Shown here in pieces: positions 16,332 to 24,704 of a stretch of 64,000 bases of DNA. Source of the stretch: Pseudovibrio sp000156235 (GTDB taxonomy: Bacteria > Pseudomonadota > Alphaproteobacteria > Rhizobiales > Stappiaceae); NCBI RefSeq assembly GCF_000156235.1, contig NZ_DS996816.1, positions 56,001-120,000 on the forward strand, in the 5' to 3' direction. The notes under the pieces are model-generated. The model was given only the letters and a program-made list of their open reading frames with translations. It did no database searches and was not told the DNA's origin. The translations under genes and the position numbers were made by a program. Position 1 is the first letter of the stretch, and every line of letters begins with the position of its first letter.

Positions 16332-18698
16332 CTAAGCCACGTACTTGTTGAGCACCTCTAATGCAGCCAACTTGCGGGAGAGATCTCCCTCCAGCCATTG
16401 CTCCATGGCACCAAGGACTTTTTCCTGAGAATAACAACGCAGGCACGTTGCAGCTCCCGGGATAAGAACCCCGTTTTCCATCTGCGCAGCTTCAAAGATA
16501 TCATCCAGCGCTCCAGTGTCAGCTTCAGCGCTCACAAGCTCCAGTGCTGTCACCCGCAAACGACGACGCGGACTTGATAGATAGCTACGTACATCAATGT
16601 TAGCCTCAGCTTTTCCGGCCAAAACTTTCAGTGCAGACGCGGACACAGCATCGGTCTTGTCCTTCAATGCAGCTGTCACAACCTTCTCAGCTTCCGGCTT
16701 TGCAGAGGTGCCAAGCAGCTCAACACGCATGGCACGCACGGCAACATCGTTCTCAGGCGGCAGAGCAAGAATGCGGTCAATCGCATCTTCGGAAAGCTCA
16801 AGACCATTCTCAACCAGATGCACGAGGCTCTGGCTTGCAGCAAAGCGAACCTGCATCTGACGGTCAGACAGAGCAGACACCAACGCTTCAATCAGCTCCG
16901 GACGCTTCGCATCACCACAGATACGCAAAGCCAACAGACGGATGTCCAGCGCTGGATCATCAGGACGACCCGGCACAACACGCTTCTTCTCAATCAGCTC
17001 ATTCGCCAACTCAAGGAAGTGCATGTCCTTCTTGCCAAGCTCAACAGGCTCTTCTGCAAGCTTCTCAATCTCATCCTCAGTGTTCAGGATAGCGCCAAGG
17101 GTAGAACCCGGGAAGGCAACAACATTGTCCGGCAGATCTTCAGCTCTCTCAATCGCACCTTCTGGCACCTCTTCAGAGACTACCTCGTTTGCACCGGAGG
17201 TCACCTTCGCAACCAGATCCTCAGCAGCAGGCTCTTCCGAAACAACCTCTTCTTCAGCAACGACCTCTTCTGGAATCTGCGGCTCGATCACATTACCTTC
17301 ACGATCAATCTGAACACGCGGCGGCTTATCGTCACCTTTGCCGTTGTTGCCTAGGTCAGACGGATCTTTCTCTTTCGCAGTGTCGAGAATATCCTGATCA
17401 TGCGCTTCAGGCATCAGCTTGCCGGAAACAGCCCAGACCAGCTGCACAGATGCATTGTCTGCAATGTCACCCTCACCTTCAGCCAGCTTGGCAAGTGAGT
17501 TCAAAGCGGCAAGGCGGATTTCCTGTTCAGCACTGGTAACCTGCTCCTGCAGCACAGCCAGCCCTTCAACGCTCGGCTTCTCCCCATGCAGCACGATAAA
17601 TGCCTTCAGAACAGCTTCTTCCGTGCGGTGGGTCGCGATTTCAGTCAGCAGTGAGGTCGCAGCTTCACTTTCCACCTTCGCCAAGACCGGGACCAGAGCG
17701 GCAACAAACACATCACTCGCGCTGCGTAGAGAGCGCTCAGTCCGCTCAATCAACGAATCCGGCTTGGTGATCTCAACTGAAGCCATCCGCTCCAGCGCCA
17801 TCACGCGCAGCGTTTCTTCCTCATCCTCAAAAGCCACTTTTTCAAGCTTGGAGTAAGAGATTTTGCCCGGAGCCTTCAAAGCCAGCCGGCGCATCTGCGG
17901 CTCACTATCTGCCAGCAGAACAGCCAGATCAGCTTCTTCACCACGTGCCATCAGCACTTCAGCCGCTGCAACACGAACATCCGGATCAGCATCAGCAAAC
18001 AGAGCACGCAGGATCTCACCAACGCGCTCATCTTTCGCAGAAGAAAGCGCACGCGCCGTATGCTCGCGCACACGAGCAGAAGCATCAGACGCCAGCCCAG
18101 CCAGTTCCAGCAAGCCAGTCACACCCATTTCAGCGAGCGCCACAGTAACTTCCGGCCAGACTTCCTGACCAAACGGATCCCGTGCAGCTTCCAGCAACGT
18201 AGCCGCCGATGCTTCACACTTGAGCGTGCCAAGCGCCAGAATGGACTTACGCTGCACATCCAGCCAGTCATCCCACTCAGCGCCGTAACCATCCCAGGCA
18301 ACGTCATCTTCGCAGCGATCTTTGGCAAGCTTCGTCAGCCACTCTTCAGCAACTGTTCCGCCTACAATTGCAAGACCATCAATGGCCGAGAGCTTCACTT
18401 CCAGCACAGGGTCGTTCAGCAGGCTCCAGAGAAGCACATCAGCATCAAGGCCTTTGCCCGCGCTGATCAGAGCCTCTACCGCATCACTGCGAACGTCTTC
18501 ATCCTCATCCCGCAAAGCTTCTGCTAGTGCGGCCTGAGCTGTCGAATTTCCAAACTTTCCAAGAATTTGAGCGGACAAACACTTTTCACGCTCTTCGCCG
18601 TTTGCAAGCAACTCACACAGGATCTTCACGAGCTTATCGGTAGCTTCGGTCTGCTCGATTGCAAAATCCTGATCCAAACGCCTGGTGGAAACCGTCAT
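16332..18698 (-). CDS. Large HEAT-repeat protein
   Basis: This 788-residue cytoplasmic protein is built from HEAT/PBS-lyase-type helical repeats. Examples are LAEALRDEDEDVRSDAVEAL (about 57-76), VLEVKLSAIDGLAIVGG, ADPDVRVAAAEVLMARG and DRQMQVRFAASQSLVHLV. An acidic, low-complexity linker (about 425-545, rich in Glu and Val, with VVAEEEVVSEEPAAEDL) separates the N-terminal and C-terminal arrays. Such scaffolds bind other proteins. Large HEAT proteins of this sort are found beside molybdopterin oxidoreductases in alphaproteobacteria, where a maturation or insertion role has been supposed. It lies just after the iodate-reductase-like operon but behind a terminator. Function is not known. Confidence 0.8.
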   Translation of the reverse strand: MTVSTRRLDQDFAIEQTEATDKLVKILCELLANGEEREKCLSAQILGKFGNSTAQAALAEALRDEDEDVRSDAVEALISAGKGLDADVLLWSLLNDPVLEVKLSAIDGLAIVGGTVAEEWLTKLAKDRCEDDVAWDGYGAEWDDWLDVQRKSILALGTLKCEASAATLLEAARDPFGQEVWPEVTVALAEMGVTGLLELAGLASDASARVREHTARALSSAKDERVGEILRALFADADPDVRVAAAEVLMARGEEADLAVLLADSEPQMRRLALKAPGKISYSKLEKVAFEDEEETLRVMALERMASVEITKPDSLIERTERSLRSASDVFVAALVPVLAKVESEAATSLLTEIATHRTEEAVLKAFIVLHGEKPSVEGLAVLQEQVTSAEQEIRLAALNSLAKLAEGEGDIADNASVQLVWAVSGKLMPEAHDQDILDTAKEKDPSDLGNNGKGDDKPPRVQIDREGNVIEPQIPEEVVAEEEVVSEEPAAEDLVAKVTSGANEVVSEEVPEGAIERAEDLPDNVVAFPGSTLGAILNTEDEIEKLAEEPVELGKKDMHFLELANELIEKKRVVPGRPDDPALDIRLLALRICGDAKRPELIEALVSALSDRQMQVRFAASQSLVHLVENGLELSEDAIDRILALPPENDVAVRAMRVELLGTSAKPEAEKVVTAALKDKTDAVSASALKVLAGKAEANIDVRSYLSSPRRRLRVTALELVSAEADTGALDDIFEAAQMENGVLIPGAATCLRCYSQEKVLGAMEQWLEGDLSRKLAALEVLNKYVA

Positions 18699-18865
18699 GA
18701 TTGGCTTTTCTCCTCAAGCGTATTCTCGAAAAGTGGGCACCGGATCACGGCAAGAATACGCAAAACTAAAACTCAAAGCAGGTTGAAGGTTCAACATCGA
18801 AAGCCAACCGCTTCAAGGTCCACTTCTGCAAAAGGGCCAACCTCTGAAAGCCCCTTGGCACAAGC

Positions 18866-18899
18866 GGAAAAAGAACTGGCGGGGTGCGCCCGCCAGTTC
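18866..18899 (-). terminator. Rho-independent terminator of the Idr-like operon
   Basis: A perfect 11-bp stem GAACTGGCGGG (18873-18883)/CCCGCCAGTTC (18889-18899) has a 5-nt loop. On the minus strand it is followed by five T. It lies 9 bp after the stop of the molybdopterin subunit and separates the operon from the HEAT gene. Confidence 0.92.
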
Positions 18900-18907
18900 C
18901 TGATTTC

Positions 18908-21583
18908 TTATGCAATATCGCGACGAGCGAAAGACATAGACCGGAAACTATCCTTGTATGGGCTTGTGCCGATCTTCTTAATGCGACCAACACCCATCTT
19001 GTAGTTGTAGTTACCGCTGATCCAGTCAACCACGCGGCCAGACAGAGCATTCGCTGGCTGTGCAGTGTGCAGGAAGTCCATGTAAAGCATGCCCTTCTTC
19101 AGCGCTGGAGTAACAATTGCTACCGCAGTGATCGCTGCTTCAGTCAGCTCGATGTGGCCTTCGTCCATCAGCTTGGTGAAGGTGAAGTCATCGCCTTCGA
19201 TACCTACTGTGGTGTCTGTCTGAACCGGAATACGGTCAGAGTAGAGCATCACATAGTCACCGTTCTCGATACCGCGCTCTTTCGCATCATCTGGGTGGAT
19301 TTCAACCCAGTTTTCAGGCCAGCGCTGTACGATGTAAGGACGACGGCGGTCATCATAACCAGACTGCCAACGCTCATTGATACGACCAGAAGTCACCCAG
19401 AGCTCATCATCCTTCGGCTTCATCCATGCCCAGTAATCGGAGAACAGGCTCCATGGGCTCTTCTGGATGTTACACTTACCAGTCTGAGAGTTGAAGTGAG
19501 TGAGCTTCTTGTTGTAGCGGTTGGAACCACTTGGACCAGTCGCAGACAGTTCACGGGTGGTATCATGCAGACGCTTGGTACCCTGCAGGGTGCCATCTTC
19601 AAGCATAACAACCGGGCCCTGAATACCGTCAGTACCGAACTCAGCAAACTTCTCGTGAAGAGTCTTGCCTTCCTTCTGCGCAGCAACCTTCAGCATAAAG
19701 AAGTCTTTACGGCTGCCACGGGAGAAGCGGGCTGCTTCTTCAAGCACTTCATTGGAGTCTTTCCAGTCGTAGCCCTTGAAGCCCATTTTCTTCGCGAGGT
19801 TCGCAACAATCCACCAGTCAGGTTTTGCTTCACCCGGTGCATCGTAGAATTTTGGATACAGACGCAGACGACGCTCACCGTTTGCACGGGTGAATGTGTC
19901 TTCACCCCAACCTGCAGCTGGGAAGACGATGTCAGCGAAACGTGCACCAATTGGATCTACGAGGTAGATGTCTTGGTTCACAACAACCATACCACCGCTG
20001 TCTACACGCTTCTTCAGTGTGTCGATGATGGTTTGCTTGTCGTAAGAGCGCACCTGATTTGGGTTCTGAACGGTCAGCTCTTCAAACTTTGCAGCAAGAG
20101 ACTGGGAACCACACATGGACTGGATCCAGGTGTTACCAATCACGTGAGCAAAGCGGGTGTGACCACTCATCAGATACCGGTCGGTATCCATTGCGCGGCG
20201 ACGACGGCCTGGCAGTTTCTCAGGAGACTTGTTGCGTGGGTAAGAACCACCCTTCAAGCCACCACGCTGGTGACCACCAGCACGACCGATAACCTGACCT
20301 GGGCGACCACCACAGCCACAGATAATACCAAGGGAAGAAATCGCATTGGTGTTACCGGTGTTGTTGGACCAGTAGAAGCCCTTCTCGATCATGATGGATG
20401 TCTTAGGACGTGATCCATCTTCACGAGGTTTCGCCATCCACTCAGCAGCTGTGTAGATCTTCTCTACATCGATCTGAGCAGTTTCAGCAGCTGCAGTTGG
20501 TTCAAACTCATCCTGAGCCATCAGCCACTTAACGAAGTCTTCGTAGCCTTTGGTCTGGAATTTGCCCCAAGTGGTACGCCACTGCCATGGAGTGTTACGG
20601 GTACCCTGACCGAAGCCTGAGGAGCTTTCCCACTTGTTGTTGACCCAGTCACGGATCCACTCAGCGTCCTGCCAGCCGTTTTCGATAATCACACGAGCAA
20701 TCGCGTTCACAACGAGAAGGTCAGTACCAGGCTGGATGTCGAGCCACAGACCGCCATTTTTCTCAGCGTAAGCCACACCAGCGGTCTTACGTGGGATCAT
20801 GAAGATGGTCTTCTGACCATTCTGGATCGCAGGCATCATCCAGTCAGTGAACAGGATGGTCTTGGACTCATATGGGTCCGTACCGCAAACCATCAGGGTC
20901 TCAGCATCTTTCCAATCCTGATAGGATGGACCGAAGTTGTCGAAACCAGCGTCACGGAAGCCTGGTGTGGAGGTCACATCAGACGGAGTGTCGTGGAAAG
21001 TGAAGTTCGCAGTGCTAACAGAGCGCAGAGCATACTTGGAAATCGCATAGGTGTTTTCCATGTAGCCGTAGGAGAATGTTTTCACGCAGAAAGCGTTCTC
21101 GCCGTGCTTCTTGATAACGTGCTTACCAACTTCCGCAGCAACTTCCAGAGCCAGATCCCAGGTCACTGGCATCAGTGTGCCGAACATGCGGATCATTGGT
21201 GACTTCAGACGATCACGGGTTGGGGTCTGAGGGTTGTAAACCTTCTTCGCCAGCGCACCACCACGGATAGATGAGTTACCATTGATGTTTACATGCTTGG
21301 TATCTTTATCCGGAATGATGATCACATGGTGAGGTTCACCCTTGTGCAGCACAACGTTGTACTGGTTAGGAGCAACCCATGGGCCCAGCGGATCAACCGG
21401 GAAGTCTACGCCAAAGGCGTTTTCAGCGGCTTTTTCACCACCTACTTTTCCGCCCTTAACAGGCCAGCGATAGATCTTATAACCACACGCTACGATACAA
21501 TAATCACAAGCAGTGGAAAGAACATCAGCGTCTACCGGAGGCAGCGGAATGTTTGTTCCAGGAATGTAGTAGGGAGTTGACAT
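18908..21583 (-). CDS. idrA: Iodate reductase-like catalytic subunit (arsenite-oxidase-family molybdopterin enzyme)
   Basis: This 891-residue bis-MGD molybdenum enzyme belongs to the AioA/IdrA branch of the DMSO reductase superfamily. The [3Fe-4S] motif is C26-x2-C29-x3-C33 in CDYCIVACGYKIYRWP, nearly as in AioA. Other family blocks are GQVIGRAGGHQRGG, FPAAGWGEDTFTRANGERR, the cofactor-binding LWVTSGRINERWQSGYDD and the C-terminus FRSMSFARR. It has no signal peptide, so it would be co-exported with the Tat-tagged Rieske partner encoded 10 bp upstream. Two cytochrome c peroxidases in the same operon point to Idr, which reduces iodate in the periplasm, rather than to arsenite oxidase. From memory of the AioA sequence, the Arg/His pair in GRAGGHQ is kept, but the His/Glu arsenite ligands before YEDA are replaced (here SDVTSTPGFRDAGFDNF). 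Confidence 0.85.
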   Translation of the reverse strand: MSTPYYIPGTNIPLPPVDADVLSTACDYCIVACGYKIYRWPVKGGKVGGEKAAENAFGVDFPVDPLGPWVAPNQYNVVLHKGEPHHVIIIPDKDTKHVNINGNSSIRGGALAKKVYNPQTPTRDRLKSPMIRMFGTLMPVTWDLALEVAAEVGKHVIKKHGENAFCVKTFSYGYMENTYAISKYALRSVSTANFTFHDTPSDVTSTPGFRDAGFDNFGPSYQDWKDAETLMVCGTDPYESKTILFTDWMMPAIQNGQKTIFMIPRKTAGVAYAEKNGGLWLDIQPGTDLLVVNAIARVIIENGWQDAEWIRDWVNNKWESSSGFGQGTRNTPWQWRTTWGKFQTKGYEDFVKWLMAQDEFEPTAAAETAQIDVEKIYTAAEWMAKPREDGSRPKTSIMIEKGFYWSNNTGNTNAISSLGIICGCGGRPGQVIGRAGGHQRGGLKGGSYPRNKSPEKLPGRRRRAMDTDRYLMSGHTRFAHVIGNTWIQSMCGSQSLAAKFEELTVQNPNQVRSYDKQTIIDTLKKRVDSGGMVVVNQDIYLVDPIGARFADIVFPAAGWGEDTFTRANGERRLRLYPKFYDAPGEAKPDWWIVANLAKKMGFKGYDWKDSNEVLEEAARFSRGSRKDFFMLKVAAQKEGKTLHEKFAEFGTDGIQGPVVMLEDGTLQGTKRLHDTTRELSATGPSGSNRYNKKLTHFNSQTGKCNIQKSPWSLFSDYWAWMKPKDDELWVTSGRINERWQSGYDDRRRPYIVQRWPENWVEIHPDDAKERGIENGDYVMLYSDRIPVQTDTTVGIEGDDFTFTKLMDEGHIELTEAAITAVAIVTPALKKGMLYMDFLHTAQPANALSGRVVDWISGNYNYKMGVGRIKKIGTSPYKDSFRSMSFARRDIA

Positions 21584-21593
21584 GATTTACTCC

Positions 21594-22190
21594 TCACCCT
21601 TTGAGATTGTCGTAGCGGCCATAGATCAGCCCGAACATACCAACAGCGTAGATATCGTCGCCGTCTAGCTCGAGAAGAACCTGAGGCAGACTCTGGTAAG
21701 CCTGGCCGGAGATGAAGATACCGTGACGGGTTAGGTCAAAGGTGGTTAGGTGCAGTGGGCATGGGCCCAGCGCCTTATCACCTTTCTGATAGGTACCCTG
21801 CAGCGGACCACCCTGGTGAGTACAGGTGTAGTTGAACGCGACAATGTCCTTGTCAGTACCGATACCGCCGCCAGCTTCCTTGCCCAGCTTAACAATCATG
21901 GACTCGGAGTAAGCGCCATCATCTGGGTAGCTGAAGTCAAATGGCTCGTCTTCTTTCAGATCAGAAAGCTTACAAATGAACTTGCGCTCATAAGTGGAGA
22001 CCATTGCAGGCACCTTCGCGGAGGAAGGACCAGACTTCAGTGCCACCATTACGGTGAAGGTAGAAATACCGGAAGTCAGCAGGAACTGACGGCGTGTCAT
22101 CACGCAGCGCTTGCCAGTTTTCGCGATTTCCTCAGGGCCGTTAACGACCTCAATCATCTCAGGAGAGACGGACTTAGGTTGATGTGTCAT
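21594..22190 (-). CDS. idrB: Rieske [2Fe-2S] subunit of iodate reductase-like complex (Tat-exported)
   Basis: The small subunit is 198 residues from ATG 22190. GAGGAG is spaced 6 nt before this ATG, and an ATG at 22196 would overlap that site. A twin-arginine signal MTRRQFLLTSGISTFTVMV (about 31-49) begins after an unusually long N-terminal tail of about 30 residues. Rieske ligands are CTH (C123, H125) in CTHQGGPL and CPLH (C144, H147) in CPLHLTTFD. The end LELDGDDIYAVGMFGLIYGR matches the AioB/IdrB pattern. It carries electrons between the molybdenum subunit and periplasmic c-type cytochromes, and its Tat signal should carry the catalytic subunit across. Ten bp separate it from idrA. Confidence 0.88.
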   Translation of the reverse strand: MTHQPKSVSPEMIEVVNGPEEIAKTGKRCVMTRRQFLLTSGISTFTVMVALKSGPSSAKVPAMVSTYERKFICKLSDLKEDEPFDFSYPDDGAYSESMIVKLGKEAGGGIGTDKDIVAFNYTCTHQGGPLQGTYQKGDKALGPCPLHLTTFDLTRHGIFISGQAYQSLPQVLLELDGDDIYAVGMFGLIYGRYDNLKG

Positions 22191-22202
22191 CTCCATCTCC
22201 TC

Positions 22203-23345
22203 TTAGTTCGCTACAGCCGGAAGCGGTTCATACTCAGGAAGATCAGGTGTTTCCATGAGAAGACGCTCGCCAGAGAAGCTTTCTACGAAGGCCACCAGAT
22301 CAGCTTTCTCTTTGTCGGTCAGACCAAGAGGTTTGATCAGGTCAGTTTTCGTTGCTGCCCAGTCGTTAGTGCCACCACCCTGGTTGTAGAATTCAACTAC
22401 GTCTTCCAGAGTTTCCAGCATGCCGTTGTGCATGTAAGGAGCGGTGTACTTGGTGTAACGCAGAGAAGGCACACGGAACTTACCGAGGTCAGCTTCCTGC
22501 TTGGTCACGAAGTAAAGGCCCGGATCGTCCTTCCACTTGCGATATTTCTCTTCCGTGGAACCTTTTGCATAAAGCTCGAAGCGGAAGGTGATCTGTGCAA
22601 GCTCATCATCTTCCCAGCCGTCATAAGCTGGAACGCCGAGGTTGTAGTACTTCTGGTTGGAGATCAGAGCACCGTCGTGACAGGTTGAACAACCTGCTTT
22701 GCCGGTGAACAGTTCCATACCACGCTTCTGCTGGTCAGACAGAGCATTGTCATCGCCCAGCATGTACAGGTCGAACGGAGTATCGCGCTGAACGATGGAA
22801 CGTTCGAATGCAGCAATCGCCATGTAAGCGTCGCGCATCAGCGGATATTCTGTGCCGAACACGTCATTGAAGCGCTCACGATATTCAGGAATGAACGCAA
22901 GGCGTGCTTCCATCATGTCGTCTTCACCGTTACCGGCAACACCGCCACGTGCAGCTGTGCGGGCCTCTGCTTCCAGAGATTTGGAAACACCAGTCCAGAA
23001 CAGATTGCCGTAGTAAGCAGAGTTCACGATGGTTGGTGAATTACGCCAGTGAACAGTACCTGGGTAGCCCAGAGAGATCTTGTCCGGGAAATCCCAGCCA
23101 AGTTCTGGAAGGTGACAGGCCGAACAAGGCATTGCACCGTTACCGGACAGGCGTGGATCGAAGAACAGAAGCTTACCCAGCTCAACCTTTTCAGGTGTCA
23201 TTGGGTTATCTGGTGGAGAAGGAGGCTCTCCCAAAGGAGCCAGTTCTGCCGGGCGTTTTTCAGCCGCTTGAACACCAGCTGCCACTGCAACAATGGAAAC
23301 ACCAGCAAGTGCAATCGCACTAATGGTTTTTTTGAATGTTGTCAT
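22203..23345 (-). CDS. Di-haem cytochrome c peroxidase of Idr-like operon (IdrP-type, second gene)
   Basis: This 380-residue periplasmic protein has a Sec signal (KKTISAIALAGVSIVAVAAGVQA) and two c-type haem sites, CSACH (74-78) and CSTCH (219-223). These are the low- and high-potential haems of the MauG/CcpA peroxidase family. The stretch YTAPYMHNGMLETLEDVVEFYNQGGG is the conserved C-terminal loop. In the iodate reductase system the paired peroxidases IdrP1 and IdrP2 are thought to remove H2O2 or reactive iodine intermediates formed during iodate reduction. The gene lies 12 bp after its paralogue and 12 bp before idrB (from ATG 22190). Which one is P1 or P2 cannot be told here. Confidence 0.87.
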   Translation of the reverse strand: MTTFKKTISAIALAGVSIVAVAAGVQAAEKRPAELAPLGEPPSPPDNPMTPEKVELGKLLFFDPRLSGNGAMPCSACHLPELGWDFPDKISLGYPGTVHWRNSPTIVNSAYYGNLFWTGVSKSLEAEARTAARGGVAGNGEDDMMEARLAFIPEYRERFNDVFGTEYPLMRDAYMAIAAFERSIVQRDTPFDLYMLGDDNALSDQQKRGMELFTGKAGCSTCHDGALISNQKYYNLGVPAYDGWEDDELAQITFRFELYAKGSTEEKYRKWKDDPGLYFVTKQEADLGKFRVPSLRYTKYTAPYMHNGMLETLEDVVEFYNQGGGTNDWAATKTDLIKPLGLTDKEKADLVAFVESFSGERLLMETPDLPEYEPLPAVAN

Positions 23346-23357
23346 TTTAGCAGCCCC

Positions 23358-24431
23358 CTAGTTCTTCTTGTTTTTCCAGTCTTCGATCAACTCGTAAGAG
23401 TAGTCGTCGGCTGTCCAAACGTATTCAGGAGTATCGAAGCTGTCGCCAGACAAGGACTTGAGGAACGCGACCAGATTGGCTTTTTCGCTGTTCTTCAGGT
23501 TGAGTGGCTTCAGACGTGAGTCTTTGTTGACATCATCACCACCGCCCTGGTTGTAGAATTCTACAACGTCTTCAAGGGTCGCCAGCATGCCGTTGTGCAT
23601 GTAAGGCGCGGTGTAGGTCAGCTCACGAAGAGTTGGGGTCAGGAAGGAACGCTTGTTCTCTTCTTTGTGATCCCGGATGTATGCACCCTGGTCTTCACGC
23701 AGGTTCATGTAGTTTTCTACGCCCATGAACTTCGCGTAAGTCACATAGGTGATGTGACGCAGCGGATCAGACCAGATGTCCGGATTGTTTGGAACACCGG
23801 TATTGTGTGGCTGATCATCAGTGAAGCGGTTGCCGGAGTGACAGGATGAACATCCTGCTTTGCCCATGAAGAGTTCATAACCGCGTCTCTCAGCGACGGT
23901 CAGCTCACCACGGTCAAACGCGGAACCTTGAGATGTAATGGATTTAAGGAATGCTTCCAAAGCACCACGAGCACCACCGTTGGATGGTTCGCCCTTGCCC
24001 GCAGCTTTAAACATTTCAACGTAAACAGGATCCTGCTTAAAGCGCTCCTGCATAATACGCATATCCATGTTCATGATGTAGGTCTCTGTGATCATACCAC
24101 GAGACACGTCGTTCAGGTTTGTACCCAAACGGCCATCATGCATCCATGCAGCACGGTGTCCGACGTTCGCCAGTGTTGGCGTGTTACGGAAACCTTCTGT
24201 ACCTGTATATGCGGTAGAAAGCTGCTCGCCATCTGTGAACGCCTTAGCTGGATCATGACATGTTGAACAGCTAAGGTTGGTGTCACCAGACAAACGGCTA
24301 TCATAGAATAAGCGTTTTCCCAGTTCTACAAGAGCAGGATTCTGCTCAATTTTTGCAACAGGCCCTAAATCTGTTGCGAATGCCGCAGTGCTTGTCATCA
24401 AAGCAATCGACATACCGACGAGAAGGCGCAT
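23358..24431 (-). CDS. Di-haem cytochrome c peroxidase of Idr-like operon (IdrP-type, first gene)
   Basis: From ATG 24431 (GGGGGTAACA before it) the product is 357 residues with signal MRLLVGMSIALMTSTAAFA. Haem motifs are CSTCH (55-59) and CSSCH (194-198), and the C-terminal loop is YTAPYMHNGMLATLEDVVEF. An upstream in-frame ATG at 24479 would put 16 polar residues ahead of the signal and is unlikely. It is paralogous to the next gene but clearly diverged from it. It is the first gene of the four-gene operon, so the promoter lies in the 24432-24704 intergenic region with an FNR-type box about 103 bp upstream of this ATG. It is predicted to be a periplasmic peroxidase. Confidence 0.87.
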   Translation of the reverse strand: MRLLVGMSIALMTSTAAFATDLGPVAKIEQNPALVELGKRLFYDSRLSGDTNLSCSTCHDPAKAFTDGEQLSTAYTGTEGFRNTPTLANVGHRAAWMHDGRLGTNLNDVSRGMITETYIMNMDMRIMQERFKQDPVYVEMFKAAGKGEPSNGGARGALEAFLKSITSQGSAFDRGELTVAERRGYELFMGKAGCSSCHSGNRFTDDQPHNTGVPNNPDIWSDPLRHITYVTYAKFMGVENYMNLREDQGAYIRDHKEENKRSFLTPTLRELTYTAPYMHNGMLATLEDVVEFYNQGGGDDVNKDSRLKPLNLKNSEKANLVAFLKSLSGDSFDTPEYVWTADDYSYELIEDWKNKKN

Positions 24432-24533
24432 TGTTACCCCCAGTTTGCCTAGGATGACGCCGCCTGGATTCGTTGCCAAGCGGCGTCGATCCCCGAATAC
24501 GCATTATTTCTGCATGGGGTTGAACTGCATTCA

Positions 24534-24547
24534 TTGATTGCAATCAG
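24534..24547. promoter_or_regulatory. FNR-type box near the Idr-like operon
   Basis: The site reads TTGAT-tgca-ATCAG, one base off the FNR/ANR consensus TTGAT-N4-ATCAA. It ends about 103 bp before the first peroxidase ATG, a distance compatible with an activator site plus a leader of roughly 50-60 nt. Anaerobic control of the operon is inferred. Confidence 0.7.
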
Positions 24548-24632
24548 AAGCTGGATTTAAGAGTTCTAAACAATGATATTTTTTCACCTTCATCCGGTAA
24601 CAAAATGTTGAATAAAAGTAATCCTTAGAATA

Positions 24633-24646
24633 TTGATTTATATCAA
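24633..24646. promoter_or_regulatory. Perfect FNR-type box near the regulator gene
   Basis: TTGAT-ttta/t-ATCAA is an exact match to the FNR consensus (14 bp, arms 24633-24637 and 24642-24646). Its centre lies about 65 bp before the regulator ATG at 24705, consistent with a site near -41 of that promoter and hence with autoregulation or cross-regulation. Confidence 0.8.
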
Positions 24647-24704
24647 TGTCCTTTACTACAGGGGACTTTACGCCAAATCACGTAATAAGCGGGGAGCTTA
24701 ACGC

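Noticed and set aside
18884..20413. 509-codon plus-strand frame opposite the molybdopterin subunit gene
   Set aside because: It has no family motifs and is antisense to a well-supported enzyme gene. It arises from codon bias of the real gene.
18908..22190. Naming the pair aioA/aioB (arsenite oxidase)
   Set aside because: Family-level similarity is real, but paired cytochrome c peroxidases and altered arsenite ligands favour iodate reductase.
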